Shown here one piece after another: positions 1 to 8,980 of a stretch of 64,000 nt of DNA. The notes beneath the pieces are model-generated. The model was not told the origin of the DNA. It searched no databases and saw only the letters and a list, made by a program, of their open reading frames with translations. Numbering within the stretch: position 1 is the stretch's first letter; each line of letters begins with the position of its first letter. Source of the stretch: Jeotgalibaca sp. MA1X17-3 (GTDB lineage Bacteria > Bacillota > Bacilli > Lactobacillales > Aerococcaceae); the NCBI RefSeq assembly GCF_021513155.1, contig NZ_CP090983.1:2264501-2328500 (forward strand), written 5' to 3'. Both the position numbers and the translations under genes were made by a program.

Positions 1-1120
1 ACACCACCGGATAATTTTGCAAGACGTTCTTGTAATTTTTCACGATCAAAGTCAGATGTTGTATCTGCAGCTTGAGAACGAATCATCGCAACGCGTTGTG
101 CAATGGTTTCTTTCTCGCCAGCTCCTTCAACAATAGTCGTATTGTCTTTTGTTACTACAACTTTGCTAGCATTTCCTAAGTGTTCTAAAGTGGCATCTTT
201 TAATTCTAATCCTAAATCTTCTGCAATCACGGTACCGCCTGTCAATACTGCGATATCTTGAAGCATTTCTTTACGACGATCTCCAAATCCAGGAGCTTTT
301 ACAGCTGCTACATTGAAGGTTCCACGTAATTTGTTTAGAACCAATGTAGGTAGAGCTTCTCCATCGATATCATCCGCAATAATTAGTAGTGGACGACTTT
401 GTTTTAAGATTTGTTCTAATAATGGTAGTACATCTTGAATATTAGAAATCTTACGATCGGTAATCAAAATGTATGGACTTTCTAAATCAGCTTCCATTTT
501 ATCATTATCTGTAACCATGTATTGGGAAAGGTATCCGCGATCAAATTGCATTCCTTCCACTACGTCTAGTTCTGTTTCAATTCCTTTAGATTCTTCAATG
601 GTAATAACACCATCGTTGCCAACTTTTTCCATTGCTTCCGCAATCAATTTTCCAACTTCTTCAGAACCAGAAGAAACGGCTGCAACTTGTGATATCGATT
701 CTTTAGAATCAACCGTTTGAGAAATCTCTGCTAATCCAGCAACCGCAGCTCTCGTAGCTAGTTCAATTCCACGACGAATTCAACTGGGTTTGCTCCTGCT
801 GTAACGTTTTTCAAACCTTCACGAACAATCGCTTGAGTTAATACAGTAGCTGTTGTTGTTCCGTCACCAGCGATATCATTGGTTTTAGAAGCAACTTCTG
901 ATACTAACTGAGCACCCATATTTTCAAAATGATCTTCTAATTCAATTTCTTTAGCAATGGTAACGCCATCGTTCGTAATCAGTGGAGAACCGTATGCTTT
1001 TTCTAATACTACATTTCGGCCTTTTGGTCCTAAAGTAACTTTAACTGTATTTGCTAATATATCCACACCGCGAAGCAAAGCTGCACGTGCGTCTTCAGAA
1101 AATTTAATGTCTTTTGCCAT
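1..1120 (-). pseudogene. groEL: Chaperonin GroEL, N-terminal part, with one frameshift
   Basis: This is the 60-kDa chaperonin subunit that folds proteins with GroES in the cytosol. The N-terminus (MAKDIKFSEDAR) and the GDGTTTATVL nucleotide-binding segment are textbook GroEL. The gene runs off the left edge, so only about 370 residues are present. The frame breaks near position 781: the sequence reads NPVEFVVELN and stops, whereas adding one G gives NPVGIRRGIELA and then clean GroEL sequence to the window edge. A one-base loss is the simplest reading. Because GroEL is essential in nearly all bacteria, sequencing or assembly error is more likely than a real mutation. It lies 49 bp after groES and shares its CIRCE-controlled promoter. 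Confidence 0.96.
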
Positions 1121-1169
1121 TTTGTTTCTTCACCTCATCATTTTTTTGTTCAATGTTTTATTGATTTTC

Positions 1170-1454
1170 TTATTCTACAATTGCAACGATATCTGATTCT
1201 TTTATAACTAGATATTCTTTTCCATCAAATTTAATTTCAGTTCCGGCATATCTTTCAAATAAAACATGATCGCCTTCTTTAACAGTCATTTCAATCGTAG
1301 TTCCGGCATCGGTTACTAGACCGGTACCTGTCGCAATGATCGTACCTGTTTGTGATTTTTCTTTAGCTGATGATGGCAACACAATACCACCTACAGTTTT
1401 TTCTTCTTCTTTTTCTACTTCAATAATTACACGATTCGCTAATGGTTTTAACAA
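1170..1454 (-). CDS. groES: Co-chaperonin GroES
   Basis: GroES is the 10-kDa heptameric lid of the GroEL chamber. The protein is about 94 residues, the family's usual length, and contains the mobile-loop segment GGIVLPSSAKEKSQTG and the terminal KESDIVAIVE strand. The start is placed on TTG at 1454, giving MLKPLANRVII. A GGAGGGA ribosome binding site at 1467-1461 stands six bases upstream of this TTG. An in-frame ATG at 1469 overlaps that site and would add five unusual residues, so it is rejected. It is the first gene of the groES-groEL operon. Confidence 0.96.
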   Translation of the reverse strand: MLKPLANRVIIEVEKEEEKTVGGIVLPSSAKEKSQTGTIIATGTGLVTDAGTTIEMTVKEGDHVLFERYAGTEIKFDGKEYLVIKESDIVAIVE

Positions 1455-1479
1455 AAGTAATCCCTCCAATGCTTTTTTG

Positions 1480-1506
1480 TTAGCACTCTAATATCGTGAG
1501 TGCTAA
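1480..1506 (-). promoter_or_regulatory. CIRCE operator (HrcA binding site)
   Basis: A perfect inverted repeat, TTAGCACTC, nine bases, GAGTGCTAA, lies just upstream of groES. This is the exact CIRCE consensus. Binding of HrcA here represses groESL until heat stress. The hrcA gene is not in the window. Confidence 0.98.
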
Positions 1507-1517
1507 CCCATGTACCT

Positions 1518-1546
1518 ATCTTAATCAATTCTTGTATAGATTGCAA
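1518..1546 (-). promoter_or_regulatory. SigA-type promoter of groES-groEL
   Basis: Reading the minus strand, TTGCAA (1546-1541), a 17-bp spacer and TAAGAT (1523-1518) form a good vegetative promoter. CIRCE begins 11 bp downstream of the -10 box, so the operator covers the predicted transcription start, as expected for HrcA repression. Confidence 0.75.
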
Positions 1547-1624
1547 GACAAAAGATTAACTTTTTTATCTATTATGTTATACTTTTCTGTAAGCTTATAA
1601 AATTTGAAATAGAAAGGTTATGAA

Positions 1625-2293
1625 ATGAAGAAAAAATTATCTACAGCAAATATAATCATTCTAGTTTACTTAGCCATACAATTTTTACCGATTCCGCTCA
1701 TGGTATTCATACCTGCAGAAGATCGAATTAAAATGAGCCTAACCATTAGTTTAGTAACGGCATTAATTGGATCAATTATCATGATTATCTTAAACATGAA
1801 AAAGAAATGGACTCCGGTAAATAGTATTACTCAAGGAAAGTCATCCTCTTATGGAAAAATCATCCTTTGGGGAGTGTTAGGTTTTATTGGTGCCATTATT
1901 CTTCAAGTCATTGCTGCTTCCATTGAAACGGCTATATTTGGAGTCACACCCGGGTCTCAAAATACAGATCTCCTATTAGATCTAACCAATACTTATCCTC
2001 TTTATATTTTTGGGTTAACTCTCTTTGCACCAATTATGGAGGAATTTGTTTTCCGAAAAGCAATTGTCACTCAATTAGTTGACCACATTGGTTTCATCGG
2101 AGCTGCAGTCGTAAGTAGTTTGTTATTTGCCCTTGCCCATATGGATGGCCACATGTTAATCTATGGAACATTAGGTTTATGGTTCAGTTATCTGTATCGA
2201 AAAACAAATAACATTTTGACTCCTATGTTAGCACATGGAATCATGAACGCTTTTGCTTCCCTTCCAGTCTTTTTTCCAGAACTCTTTTTGTAG
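1625..2293 (+). CDS. CPBP (CAAX/Abi) family intramembrane metalloprotease, YdiL-like
   Basis: This 222-residue polytopic membrane protein belongs to the CPBP family of intramembrane glutamic/metallo-proteases. The three family motifs are visible: EEFVFR at residues 139-144, FALAH at 168-172 and HGIMN at 204-208, which supply the catalytic Glu and His residues. Hydrophobic segments run through most of the chain (about residues 8-28, 38-57, 78-105, 125-137, 155-172, 178-191). It sits divergently from groES and directly before a YdiK-like gene and rex, the same neighbours as ydiL in Bacillus. The substrate is unknown. The start ATG follows GAAAGGTTATGAA. Confidence 0.88.
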   Translation: MKKKLSTANIIILVYLAIQFLPIPLMVFIPAEDRIKMSLTISLVTALIGSIIMIILNMKKKWTPVNSITQGKSSSYGKIILWGVLGFIGAIILQVIAASIETAIFGVTPGSQNTDLLLDLTNTYPLYIFGLTLFAPIMEEFVFRKAIVTQLVDHIGFIGAAVVSSLLFALAHMDGHMLIYGTLGLWFSYLYRKTNNILTPMLAHGIMNAFASLPVFFPELFL

Positions 2294-2328
2294 TACCTTA
2301 AAAAAACTCTCCATCAGAAAGGAATCAT

Positions 2329-2535
2329 ATGACTTTAAAAGATTTATTAATTCAAATCACAGTGAAATTTGTCCTTGCGGCTTTATTCTTTTATTTTGCA
2401 GTTGACGGTGTTATAAAATTTGGATGGGGATTTGTCTCTATCTTAAGTGTTATTTTTGCTACAAATAATATTGTCCAAGGAATTCGAATGTTAAGTACCT
2501 ATTTTAAAATCAAAAAAAATATTGATAAAAAATAG
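2329..2535 (+). CDS. YdiK-like small membrane protein (DUF4305-like)
   Basis: A 68-residue protein with two predicted membrane helices (about residues 12-27 and 30-46) and a lysine-rich C-terminal tail. Size and position between a CPBP protease and rex match Bacillus YdiK. The function is unknown. An AGAAAGGAATCAT ribosome binding site precedes the ATG, 35 bp after the CPBP gene, so the two are probably co-transcribed. The family assignment rests on size and context more than on any diagnostic motif. Confidence 0.7.
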   Translation: MTLKDLLIQITVKFVLAALFFYFAVDGVIKFGWGFVSILSVIFATNNIVQGIRMLSTYFKIKKNIDKK

Positions 2536-2555
2536 TTTTAAAAACTCTTCTAATG

Positions 2556-2599
2556 TAGAAGGACCTGGGATAAGCATTCCTAGATTCTTCTATTTTTTT
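2556..2599 (+). terminator. Probable rho-independent terminator after the ydiK-like gene
   Basis: TAGAAG pairs with CTTCTA around an inner imperfect stem, followed by seven T residues. It lies 20 bp after the stop codon. Confidence 0.6.
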
Positions 2600-2794
2600 G
2601 AATCACTTAAACAGTGATATCCTTATGAAAAGAAAATAAACACTTACCATTTCCTAGAGCTCCAAAAGGTGCTTCTGTCCTTTCACTTTATGCATCTGTC
2701 TTATTAAAGATTAGAATTATTCAAGAACATTGCCAAGGGAGCACTATTTAAGACACTATCAATCTCAAAAAAACTAATTTTTAAATTATTTCAT
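2600..2794. other. Intergenic stretch with no recognisable feature
   Basis: This AT-rich stretch between the ydiK-like terminator and the rex terminator has no convincing open reading frame, repeat or promoter. Confidence 0.6.
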
Positions 2795-2842
2795 AAAAAA
2801 AGACCTGTAAAATTCTTCTAGAGAATTTCACAGGTCTTTTTT
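2795..2842 (-). terminator. Rho-independent terminator of rex
   Basis: A long stem (AAAGACCTGT paired with ACAGGTCTTT, extended by AATTC and GAATT) has T runs on both strands. It starts six bases past the rex stop codon and could stop transcription from either side. Confidence 0.88.
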
Positions 2843-2847
2843 AGGTA

Positions 2848-3483
2848 TTAATGAACATCATTATCTAAGAAATAAATAAGTGTTTGTAGCTCATTGGTTA
2901 AGTCTACATTTTGAACACGAATGTGATCGGGAACAGAAAGTCGGATTGGAGTAAAGTTCATGATTCCTTTCACTCCTGCTTCGATTAACGTATTTGCAGC
3001 ATCTTGGGCAACCGATTGCGGTACTGTTAGAATAGCTACATCAATTTGTTGAATACGAAGTTGGTTCATCATTTCACTCAAAGGATAAACCGGAACACCC
3101 GTAACAATTTTTCCAACAATATCATCTCTTACATCAAACGCACAACTGATTCGTACGTTATTATTCAAATGAAAGTTATAGTTTAATAGCGCATGTCCTA
3201 GATTTCCTACACCAATAAGTGCAACGTTAGTCAGTCGATCTTGATTCAAGGTTTTACTAAAGAAGTCCAGTAGGTACTCCACTTCATATCCGTACCCTCT
3301 TTTTCCAAGTGCTCCAAAATAAGAGAAATCACGTCGGATTGTAGCACTATCTACTTTAACAGCCTCACTAAGTTCTGTTGAAGAAATTCTTGTTTTTCCA
3401 GCATCATGAAGGTAACGAAGGTAACGGTGATAAATAGGTAAACGTCTTGCTGTTGCTTTAGGTATATCATGTGGGTTTGACAT
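2848..3483 (-). CDS. rex: Redox-sensing transcriptional repressor Rex
   Basis: Rex is a dimeric repressor that reads the NADH/NAD+ ratio and controls fermentation and respiration genes. This 211-residue protein has the family's winged-helix DNA-binding domain (residues 1-80, with TRISSTELSEAVKVDSATIRRD) followed by a Rossmann fold with the NAD-binding GVGNLG at 91-96. Length is normal. The gene is monocistronic, between terminators, and divergent from the ABC-F gene. A degenerate Rex-box-like sequence about 136 bp upstream is listed separately. Confidence 0.96.
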   Translation of the reverse strand: MSNPHDIPKATARRLPIYHRYLRYLHDAGKTRISSTELSEAVKVDSATIRRDFSYFGALGKRGYGYEVEYLLDFFSKTLNQDRLTNVALIGVGNLGHALLNYNFHLNNNVRISCAFDVRDDIVGKIVTGVPVYPLSEMMNQLRIQQIDVAILTVPQSVAQDAANTLIEAGVKGIMNFTPIRLSVPDHIRVQNVDLTNELQTLIYFLDNDVH

Positions 3484-3831
3484 TTTTATTTTCTCTCTTT
3501 CTTATAGGGATTCCCTATATTTATCTATAGAATCTCATATAATCATTATTTTTATTTACTGTATTAGTATAACATTTGTTTGTGAAATATCCAGTATGTT
3601 GCTTCATTTTAAGCTGATTTGTGAAAAAAAAGCACAAGGAAGACCACAATTCTTGTATTAACGAAGAAATTAGTGATGCTTTCACATTAAAAAGTTGTGA
3701 ACATGCCATTATTCTGAATCACTAACTCTATCAGTGCGACATAGGATATGCTAAAATGAGAGAGCCTGCTATAAACGTTATTAGTTATATTCAGAATAAA
3801 CAAACTATCTTAAGAGAAAGAGGATACCAAC
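3484..3831. other. Divergent rex / abcF control region
   Basis: This region holds the promoters of rex (leftward) and the ABC-F gene (rightward). I could not settle on one -35/-10 pair for either gene. It contains the imperfect inverted repeat described as a possible Rex site. There is no convincing gene; the short reading frame on the minus strand here looks like noise. Confidence 0.6.
3619..3637. promoter_or_regulatory. Possible degenerate Rex operator
   Basis: TTGTG, nine bases, CACAA resembles the Gram-positive Rex consensus, which has eight bases between these half-sites. The extra base lies in a run of eight A, where miscounting is likely given other homopolymer errors in this sequence. 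Rex is often autoregulated, which supports the idea. Confidence 0.3.
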
Positions 3832-5790
3832 ATGATATTATTACAGGGGCAGAACCTAGCCCGCCACTTCGGTCCCACCGTTTTATTCGATAACATCCAT
3901 ATTACCATCCAAGATCACGAACGTATTGCGTTGGTAGGTAGAAATGGTGCTGGTAAATCTACCTTATTAAAAATTTTAGCTGGGATTGAACCTACTGATG
4001 CTGGAGTCGTTTCTAAAGGAAGAAATGTTTCCATTGGGTATCTTGATCAACACAGTGCAGTCGATTCGAATAAAACAATTTGGGAAGAAATGCTGACTAT
4101 TTTTGAGCCCGTTATACGGCTAACAAAAGAAGCAGAACAAGCGGCTATTGCATTAACAGATGAAGCCTTATTAAAAGATGAAGCTGACTATCAAAAAGCA
4201 TTAGAGCGCTATGACTTTCTTCAACAAGAATTACAAAAGAAAAATGCTTACGGATATGAATCAGAAATCCGTTCCGTCCTCCATGGATTCCAGTTCTATG
4301 ATGAGGACCACGATCGTCCTATTGAACAACTATCTGGTGGCTAAAAAACTAGGCTGGCATTAGCTAAAATCCTTTTGGAAAAAAATGATTTACTTATTCT
4401 GGATGAGCCTACAAACCATTTAGATATCGAAACACTAGCATGGTTGGAAAATTATCTATTAGGATATCACGGAACTCTACTAATCGTATCTCATGACCGT
4501 TATTTTTTAGATAAGCTAGCAACTGGAGTCTATGAAATTAGTCGTAGCAGCATCCAACAATATAAGGGGAATTACTCCTATTATTTAAAGGAAAAAGCAG
4601 CTCGATTCGAACAAGAATTAAAGCAATATGAAAAACAGCAAGGAGAAATCGCTAAATTAGAAGATTACGTTGCACGAAATCTCGCTCGAGCTTCTACAAC
4701 AAAAATGGCCCAAAGTCGTCGAAAACGATTAGAAAAAATGGATCGGATGGATCGGCCTAAAGGGGATGAACGTTCAGCACGCTTTTCTTTTGATATTGAA
4801 AAAGAAAGTGGAAATGTCGTACTGACTTTAGAGAATGGGTCCATTGGCTATGAAGAGACCGTGCTCTCTTCTCCCATTCAATTAGATATTCGAAAACACC
4901 AAGCAATCGCAATTGTTGGTCCCAATGGAATTGGAAAGTCTACTCTTTTGAAATCTCTCATAGATGTTATTCCAATGATAGATGGACATATCCATTTTGG
5001 GACCAACGTTGAAATTGGATATTACGATCAAGAATTAAAAAATCTATCCAATCATAAAACCGTTCTAGCGGAAATATGGGACCAACACCCAACGATGAAC
5101 GAAAAAGACGTTCGAAGTATTTTAGGTAGTTTTCTTTTCACAGGAAGTGATGTTGAAAAAACGATTCCTTTTCTAAGTGGTGGCGAAAAAGCACGACTTT
5201 CTTTATGTAAACTAGCACTAGAGAAAAATAACTTTTTGATGCTAGATGAACCTACCAACCATTTGGATATTGATAGTAAAGAGGTCTTGGAAAATGCTCT
5301 CATTGATTTTGATGGAACGTTAGTTTTTGTTTCACATGACCGGTACTTTATCAATCGAATCGCAACTACCGTCGTCGAACTTTCTGAAGAAGGCAGTACA
5401 TTGTACATGGGGGACTATGATTATTATCTTCAGAAAAAAGAAGAAGAGGCTGAATTAGCACGTTTAAAAGCAAGTGAAGAGAATGGAAAGTCAATAGTAT
5501 CCAAGGAAATTGTATCTTCAACTACAGAAACTAAAAATGATTACTTGGAAAGTAAAGAAAAAGCAAAAATCGAACGAAAATTAAAACGTTCGATTGAAGA
5601 GGTGGAATCTACTTTAGAAATAATTGAAGAAAACATACACTCTCTCGAAAAAGAGCTTACGAAGCCAGAAATATTTGGAGATCATGAAAAAGTCCAAGAG
5701 TATCACGGAAAATTAATGGAAACTCAAAAACAACAAGATAGTCTTATGTCAGAATGGGAATCCTTACATTTAGAATTAGAAGACTTATAA
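3832..5790 (+). pseudogene. ABC-F family ATPase (YdiF-like) with an in-frame stop
   Basis: ABC-F proteins are soluble tandem-ATPase factors that act on ribosomes. The whole frame encodes 652 residues with two nucleotide-binding domains: Walker A GRNGAGKST at 36-44, LSGG at about 167-170, DEPTNHLD at 191-198, then a second Walker A GPNGIGKST near 363 and LSGGEK near 448. A linker of charged helices joins the domains and a C-terminal coiled coil (about 560-652) follows. One TAA at 4342-4344 replaces the Gln of the first LSGGQ signature; the frame is otherwise continuous. CAA to TAA is a single C-to-T change. It could be a sequence error or a real nonsense mutation. Position next to rex and opposite tsaD matches ydiF in Bacillus. 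Confidence 0.9.
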
Positions 5791-5838
5791 AAAGAAGGGG
5801 ATACAATCGGCTTTCCGATTGTATCCCCTTCTTTTTTT
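5789..5838. terminator. Bidirectional terminator between abcF and tsaD
   Basis: A near-perfect stem of about 22 bp (AAGAAGGGGATACAATCGG paired with its complement around a CTTT loop) is flanked by A and T runs. It serves the convergent ABC-F and tsaD genes, whose stop codons touch it on both sides. Confidence 0.95.
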
Positions 5839-5839
5839 A

Positions 5840-6859
5840 CTATTCTAACATTAAACCTGGTCGAGCATTTAAACTTAATGATGAAAATTCATCTTTCTTA
5901 AATTCAATATATGCTGCTGCACCAATCATTGCTGCATTGTCTCCACATAATTTCAAAGGAGGAATCAATAATTCAACATCCGGTAATTCATTTCGTACAG
6001 CTTCTGTCAGTGCCGTGCGTAACCCTTTATTTGCAGCTACTCCTCCTGCAAGTAAAAGTTGTTGTACTTGTTTTTCCTTTGCAGCTCGAATCGTTTTCGT
6101 GACTAGCACTTCAACCACACTTGCTTGAAAACTTGCGGCAACATTGAAAGGATCTAAATCGTCTCCTTTTTGCCTTGCATTATGAATGGTATTTATAACC
6201 GAGCTCTTTAGTCCACTAAAACTAAAATCATAGTGGTCTTCTTTCATCATTGCTCTAGGAAATTGTAACGTTTCTTCACCTTTATGCGCCATCTCATCCA
6301 TCACTTTTCCACCTGGATAAGATAATCCTAAAACTCTGCCAATTTTATCATAGGCTTCTCCAGCTGCATCATCTCTCGTTTCACCAATAACTTCATATAC
6401 ACCATCTTCCGGCATATAAACTAATTCTGTATGACCTCCACTTACAATTAATGCTAGCAAAGGAAACACCAATGGTTGAACGAGTTGATTTGCATAGATA
6501 TGACCCGCCATATGATTGATCGCAAGTAACGGCTTCCCGTGAGCATATGCCATTGCTTTCGCAGCACTCACTCCAATCAACAAAGAGCCAACCAAACCTG
6601 GTCCTTCCGTTACCGCAACCGCATCAATCTGCTCCATCGTCATCTCTGATTCATCAAGCGCTGATTCAAGTACTTGAGTAATTTGTTCTACATGATGACG
6701 ACTAGCCACTTCCGGTACAACCCCACCAAAGCGCATATGACTTTTTATTTGCGAAGCTACAATATTGGAAAGAATTTCATTTCCATTTTTAATAACCGCA
6801 GCACTCGTTTCATCACAACTGCTTTCCACTGCTAATATATATACGTCTTCTTCACTCAT
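5840..6859 (-). CDS. tsaD: tRNA N6-adenosine threonylcarbamoyltransferase TsaD
   Basis: TsaD transfers the threonylcarbamoyl group to A37 of ANN-decoding tRNAs, with TsaB and TsaE. The 339-residue product has the family N-terminus (ILAVESSCDETS), the metal-binding HMAGH at 116-120, GGHTELVY and the late NKGLR segment. The start is set at ATG 6859 because an AGAGGTG ribosome binding site precedes it and MSEEDVYILAVESS matches the family start. The longer frame would overlap the upstream acetyltransferase gene. It ends the tsaB-GNAT-GNAT-tsaD operon, 16 bp after the RimI-like gene. Confidence 0.96.
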   Translation of the reverse strand: MSEEDVYILAVESSCDETSAAVIKNGNEILSNIVASQIKSHMRFGGVVPEVASRHHVEQITQVLESALDESEMTMEQIDAVAVTEGPGLVGSLLIGVSAAKAMAYAHGKPLLAINHMAGHIYANQLVQPLVFPLLALIVSGGHTELVYMPEDGVYEVIGETRDDAAGEAYDKIGRVLGLSYPGGKVMDEMAHKGEETLQFPRAMMKEDHYDFSFSGLKSSVINTIHNARQKGDDLDPFNVAASFQASVVEVLVTKTIRAAKEKQVQQLLLAGGVAANKGLRTALTEAVRNELPDVELLIPPLKLCGDNAAMIGAAAYIEFKKDEFSSLSLNARPGLMLE

Positions 6860-6875
6860 TCTTTCACCTCTACTG

Positions 6876-7394
6876 CTACTCATAAATTTTCTCAATAGGA
6901 AGCCAGCAAAGGTACGCATCTTCAACTGGATCTACATAATAATCTTTGCGATAACCAATTTGTTTAAAACCAACTTTTTTGTATATAGAAAGAGCTGCTT
7001 GATTGGAAATACGTACTTCTAAAAACAGCTTGTCTATACTTTTTTCTTTACAATATTCCAATAGTTGGTACATTAGTTTTGAGCCAATCCCTTTTCTTTT
7101 GTGCTCGGGTAGAACTCCATAATTATTAATGGAACCTTCGTCTAGAATCAACATGCAGCCAATATAGCCAAGTAATTCACCATTTTCTTCATATCCTAAG
7201 TATAAATTATTAGGATCCACTAATTCCATTTGGAAAGAAGAGGTCTTCCATGTAGTGTGACCTCCATTAGCTTGAAGGGTAATCCAGTAGAGAGCTTCTG
7301 CTGTCTTAGGAGAACTTCCATCTAGGATAATAACTTTACCTTTGCTTACTTCCTGATGGTTCAATCCGTCTTCCTCTATTTTCATTTCGCTCAT
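6876..7394 (-). CDS. rimI: RimI-like ribosomal-protein alanine N-acetyltransferase
   Basis: A 172-residue GNAT protein with the acetyl-CoA loop KRKGIG and the RimI hallmark C-terminal part: EVRISNQAALSIYKKVGF, then YRKDYY and P-x-EDA. RimI acetylates the N-terminal alanine of ribosomal protein S18. The segment before the GNAT core is slightly longer than in typical RimI proteins of about 150 residues. It lies between a second GNAT gene (2-bp gap) and tsaD (16-bp gap), the usual RimI position among the t6A genes. Which of the two paralogs is the true S18 enzyme cannot be told from sequence alone. Confidence 0.85.
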   Translation of the reverse strand: MSEMKIEEDGLNHQEVSKGKVIILDGSSPKTAEALYWITLQANGGHTTWKTSSFQMELVDPNNLYLGYEENGELLGYIGCMLILDEGSINNYGVLPEHKRKGIGSKLMYQLLEYCKEKSIDKLFLEVRISNQAALSIYKKVGFKQIGYRKDYYVDPVEDAYLCWLPIEKIYE

Positions 7395-7396
7395 TT

Positions 7397-8014
7397 TTAT
7401 TCCTCTTTCTCATCAAGAGTTTTTAAGTCCTCTCGAACAATCAAATGCATATCCAAAGCATCCTCACCATCACCATGATAATAATTCTTTTTTACACGTA
7501 TAGATTCAAAACCCATCTTATCGTAAAGAGCTTTCGCTTTTTCATTGGAGACTCTAACTTCCAAGCTAAGACTGGCTACTTGCTCCATTTTTGCTACCTC
7601 AACTAAATTTCCAATTAATAAACGACCAATTCCTTGGCTTTGCCAATCCGGTACTACCGCTATATTTGTAATATGGATATTGCTACTTTCAAGACGAGAC
7701 CCTAAAAAAGCTATAGGGGTCATTTTGTGATAAGCAACAAAATATAAAGATTTTTTGCTTCTTAATATATCGGTTTCTAACGCGGAGTAGCCCCAAGGAG
7801 TCAAACCTTGATATCCTTTTCTTTCAATATCAATAATGTCCGCAATATGCCTTCTTCGACCTATTTCAATCCGGATCATTTCATCATTTCTGACTCGATG
7901 TTTATCTTGTAAATAATTGGTACGTTCTGAAAATGCGACATTTTCTTTTATTTCATCCTTTTCTTTTTGAAGATTATCAAAAAGAGAGTGGAACTGATTA
8001 ATCAATTCTTTCAA
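7397..8014 (-). CDS. Second RimI-like GNAT acetyltransferase
   Basis: This GNAT protein of about 205 residues has a charged N-terminal extension of about 60 residues and then a RimI-like core: VVPDWQSQGIGRLLI (acetyl-CoA loop), LEVRVSNEKAKALYDKMGF, YYHGDGEDA. It overlaps the end of tsaB. A TTG start at 8014 follows GGAAGGGTGG at a sensible distance and is preferred over GTG at 8023, which would lie inside that binding site. Tandem RimI-like paralogs inside the t6A operon suggest two different N-terminal substrates. This is inference. Confidence 0.8.
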   Translation of the reverse strand: MKELINQFHSLFDNLQKEKDEIKENVAFSERTNYLQDKHRVRNDEMIRIEIGRRRHIADIIDIERKGYQGLTPWGYSALETDILRSKKSLYFVAYHKMTPIAFLGSRLESSNIHITNIAVVPDWQSQGIGRLLIGNLVEVAKMEQVASLSLEVRVSNEKAKALYDKMGFESIRVKKNYYHGDGEDALDMHLIVREDLKTLDEKEE

Positions 8015-8723
8015 TATAACCACCCTTCCGAACTTCCTGATGTGCCTCTTGCCATTTCTCTTCTGCTTCCGGTTTCTTTAAATATTCTGGTATAAAAAGA
8101 TGTGTTTCAACAGCCGGAATCATTAATGAAAGTGCTGCTAATTTTGTAGCCCGGGGAAGGCCATCTTGTACAGGCATAAATTGGGCTCGTTCCCCTAAAA
8201 CTTCTTGAATTCTTTCTTGATAAAGAGAAACGTCTTGTCCAACAAATAAGTAAGTTCCTTCTGCTGCCGCTAATTTTTGGAATAAATCTTCACTTGAAAG
8301 ATGTTCATCTGGTACTAGGTTTTCTAATTGATCCTCTTTCATCAGGTAGACACCTGCATACACATTTTTTCTTCGCGCATCAATTAAAGGAACAATTTTC
8401 TTTTCGGATAATAGCGCATTGGCTGCTAATACTTGTAAACTAGAAACGGGAACTAGTGGTATATGTAAGGTCCATGCTAATGTTTTTGCAATCGTCGCAC
8501 CGATTCTTACACCGGTGTAAGAGCCAGGCCCTTTGGTTACTGCTATTTGATTTAAGTCTTTCGGTTTCCAGCCACTAGCTTCCATAACCTGATCAATTGC
8601 TGGCATTAGCTGGGTACTATGCTGAAGTTTTCCATTTCGGGTGTATTCAGCTACCAATAGCCCATCTTCCACGGTTGCTACGCTCATTGTTTGATTTGAT
8701 GATTCGATAGCGAGTATTTTCAA
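7998..8723 (-). CDS. tsaB: tRNA t6A biosynthesis protein TsaB
   Basis: TsaB is the inactive TsaD-like partner that scaffolds the threonylcarbamoyl transfer complex. The 241-residue protein begins MKILAIESSNQTMSVAT and contains KGPGSYTGVRIG, a family signature. It opens the operon tsaB, GNAT, GNAT, tsaD. The ATPase TsaE, often next to TsaB in Firmicutes, is not seen here and must be encoded elsewhere. A TATAAT at 8782-8777 (minus strand) could be its -10 box, but the -35 is poor. Confidence 0.95.
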   Translation of the reverse strand: MKILAIESSNQTMSVATVEDGLLVAEYTRNGKLQHSTQLMPAIDQVMEASGWKPKDLNQIAVTKGPGSYTGVRIGATIAKTLAWTLHIPLVPVSSLQVLAANALLSEKKIVPLIDARRKNVYAGVYLMKEDQLENLVPDEHLSSEDLFQKLAAAEGTYLFVGQDVSLYQERIQEVLGERAQFMPVQDGLPRATKLAALSLMIPAVETHLFIPEYLKKPEAEEKWQEAHQEVRKGGYIERID

Positions 8724-8875
8724 AATGTTCTTCCTTCCATTAAAAGCTGGTTTTTCTCAGCTCATTCTCTACTCATATTATAGCTTAATTCGCACCAAAA
8801 ATCTTCTACTCATTTTTTTCTACTATATATATTAATGTTTTTCAAATGACACTCTGTCCCTTCAAGGGGTTTTAT

Positions 8876-8906
8876 TTGCAAATGTAAAGAGAATGTCTAA
8901 TAATAT
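8876..8906 (+). promoter_or_regulatory. Possible promoter of the CsbD-like gene
   Basis: TTGCAA at 8876-8881 and TAATAT at 8901-8906 are separated by 19 bp, slightly long for SigA; AATAAT at 8899 gives 17 bp. It lies about 75 bp before the CsbD-like start codon. Confidence 0.4.
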
Positions 8907-8980
8907 AGATAGGGAAAGAAACCGTTCCCTTTTTTCAATCAGTTTTTCTGAACTAACAAATTTTAAGGAGGAGTTAGAAT

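Noticed and set aside
469..1196. Plus-strand frames across groEL and groES
   Set aside because: They are antisense to strongly conserved genes and have no start signals.
5052..5408. Minus-strand frame of 118 codons within ABC-F
   Set aside because: Antisense shadow of the second nucleotide-binding domain.
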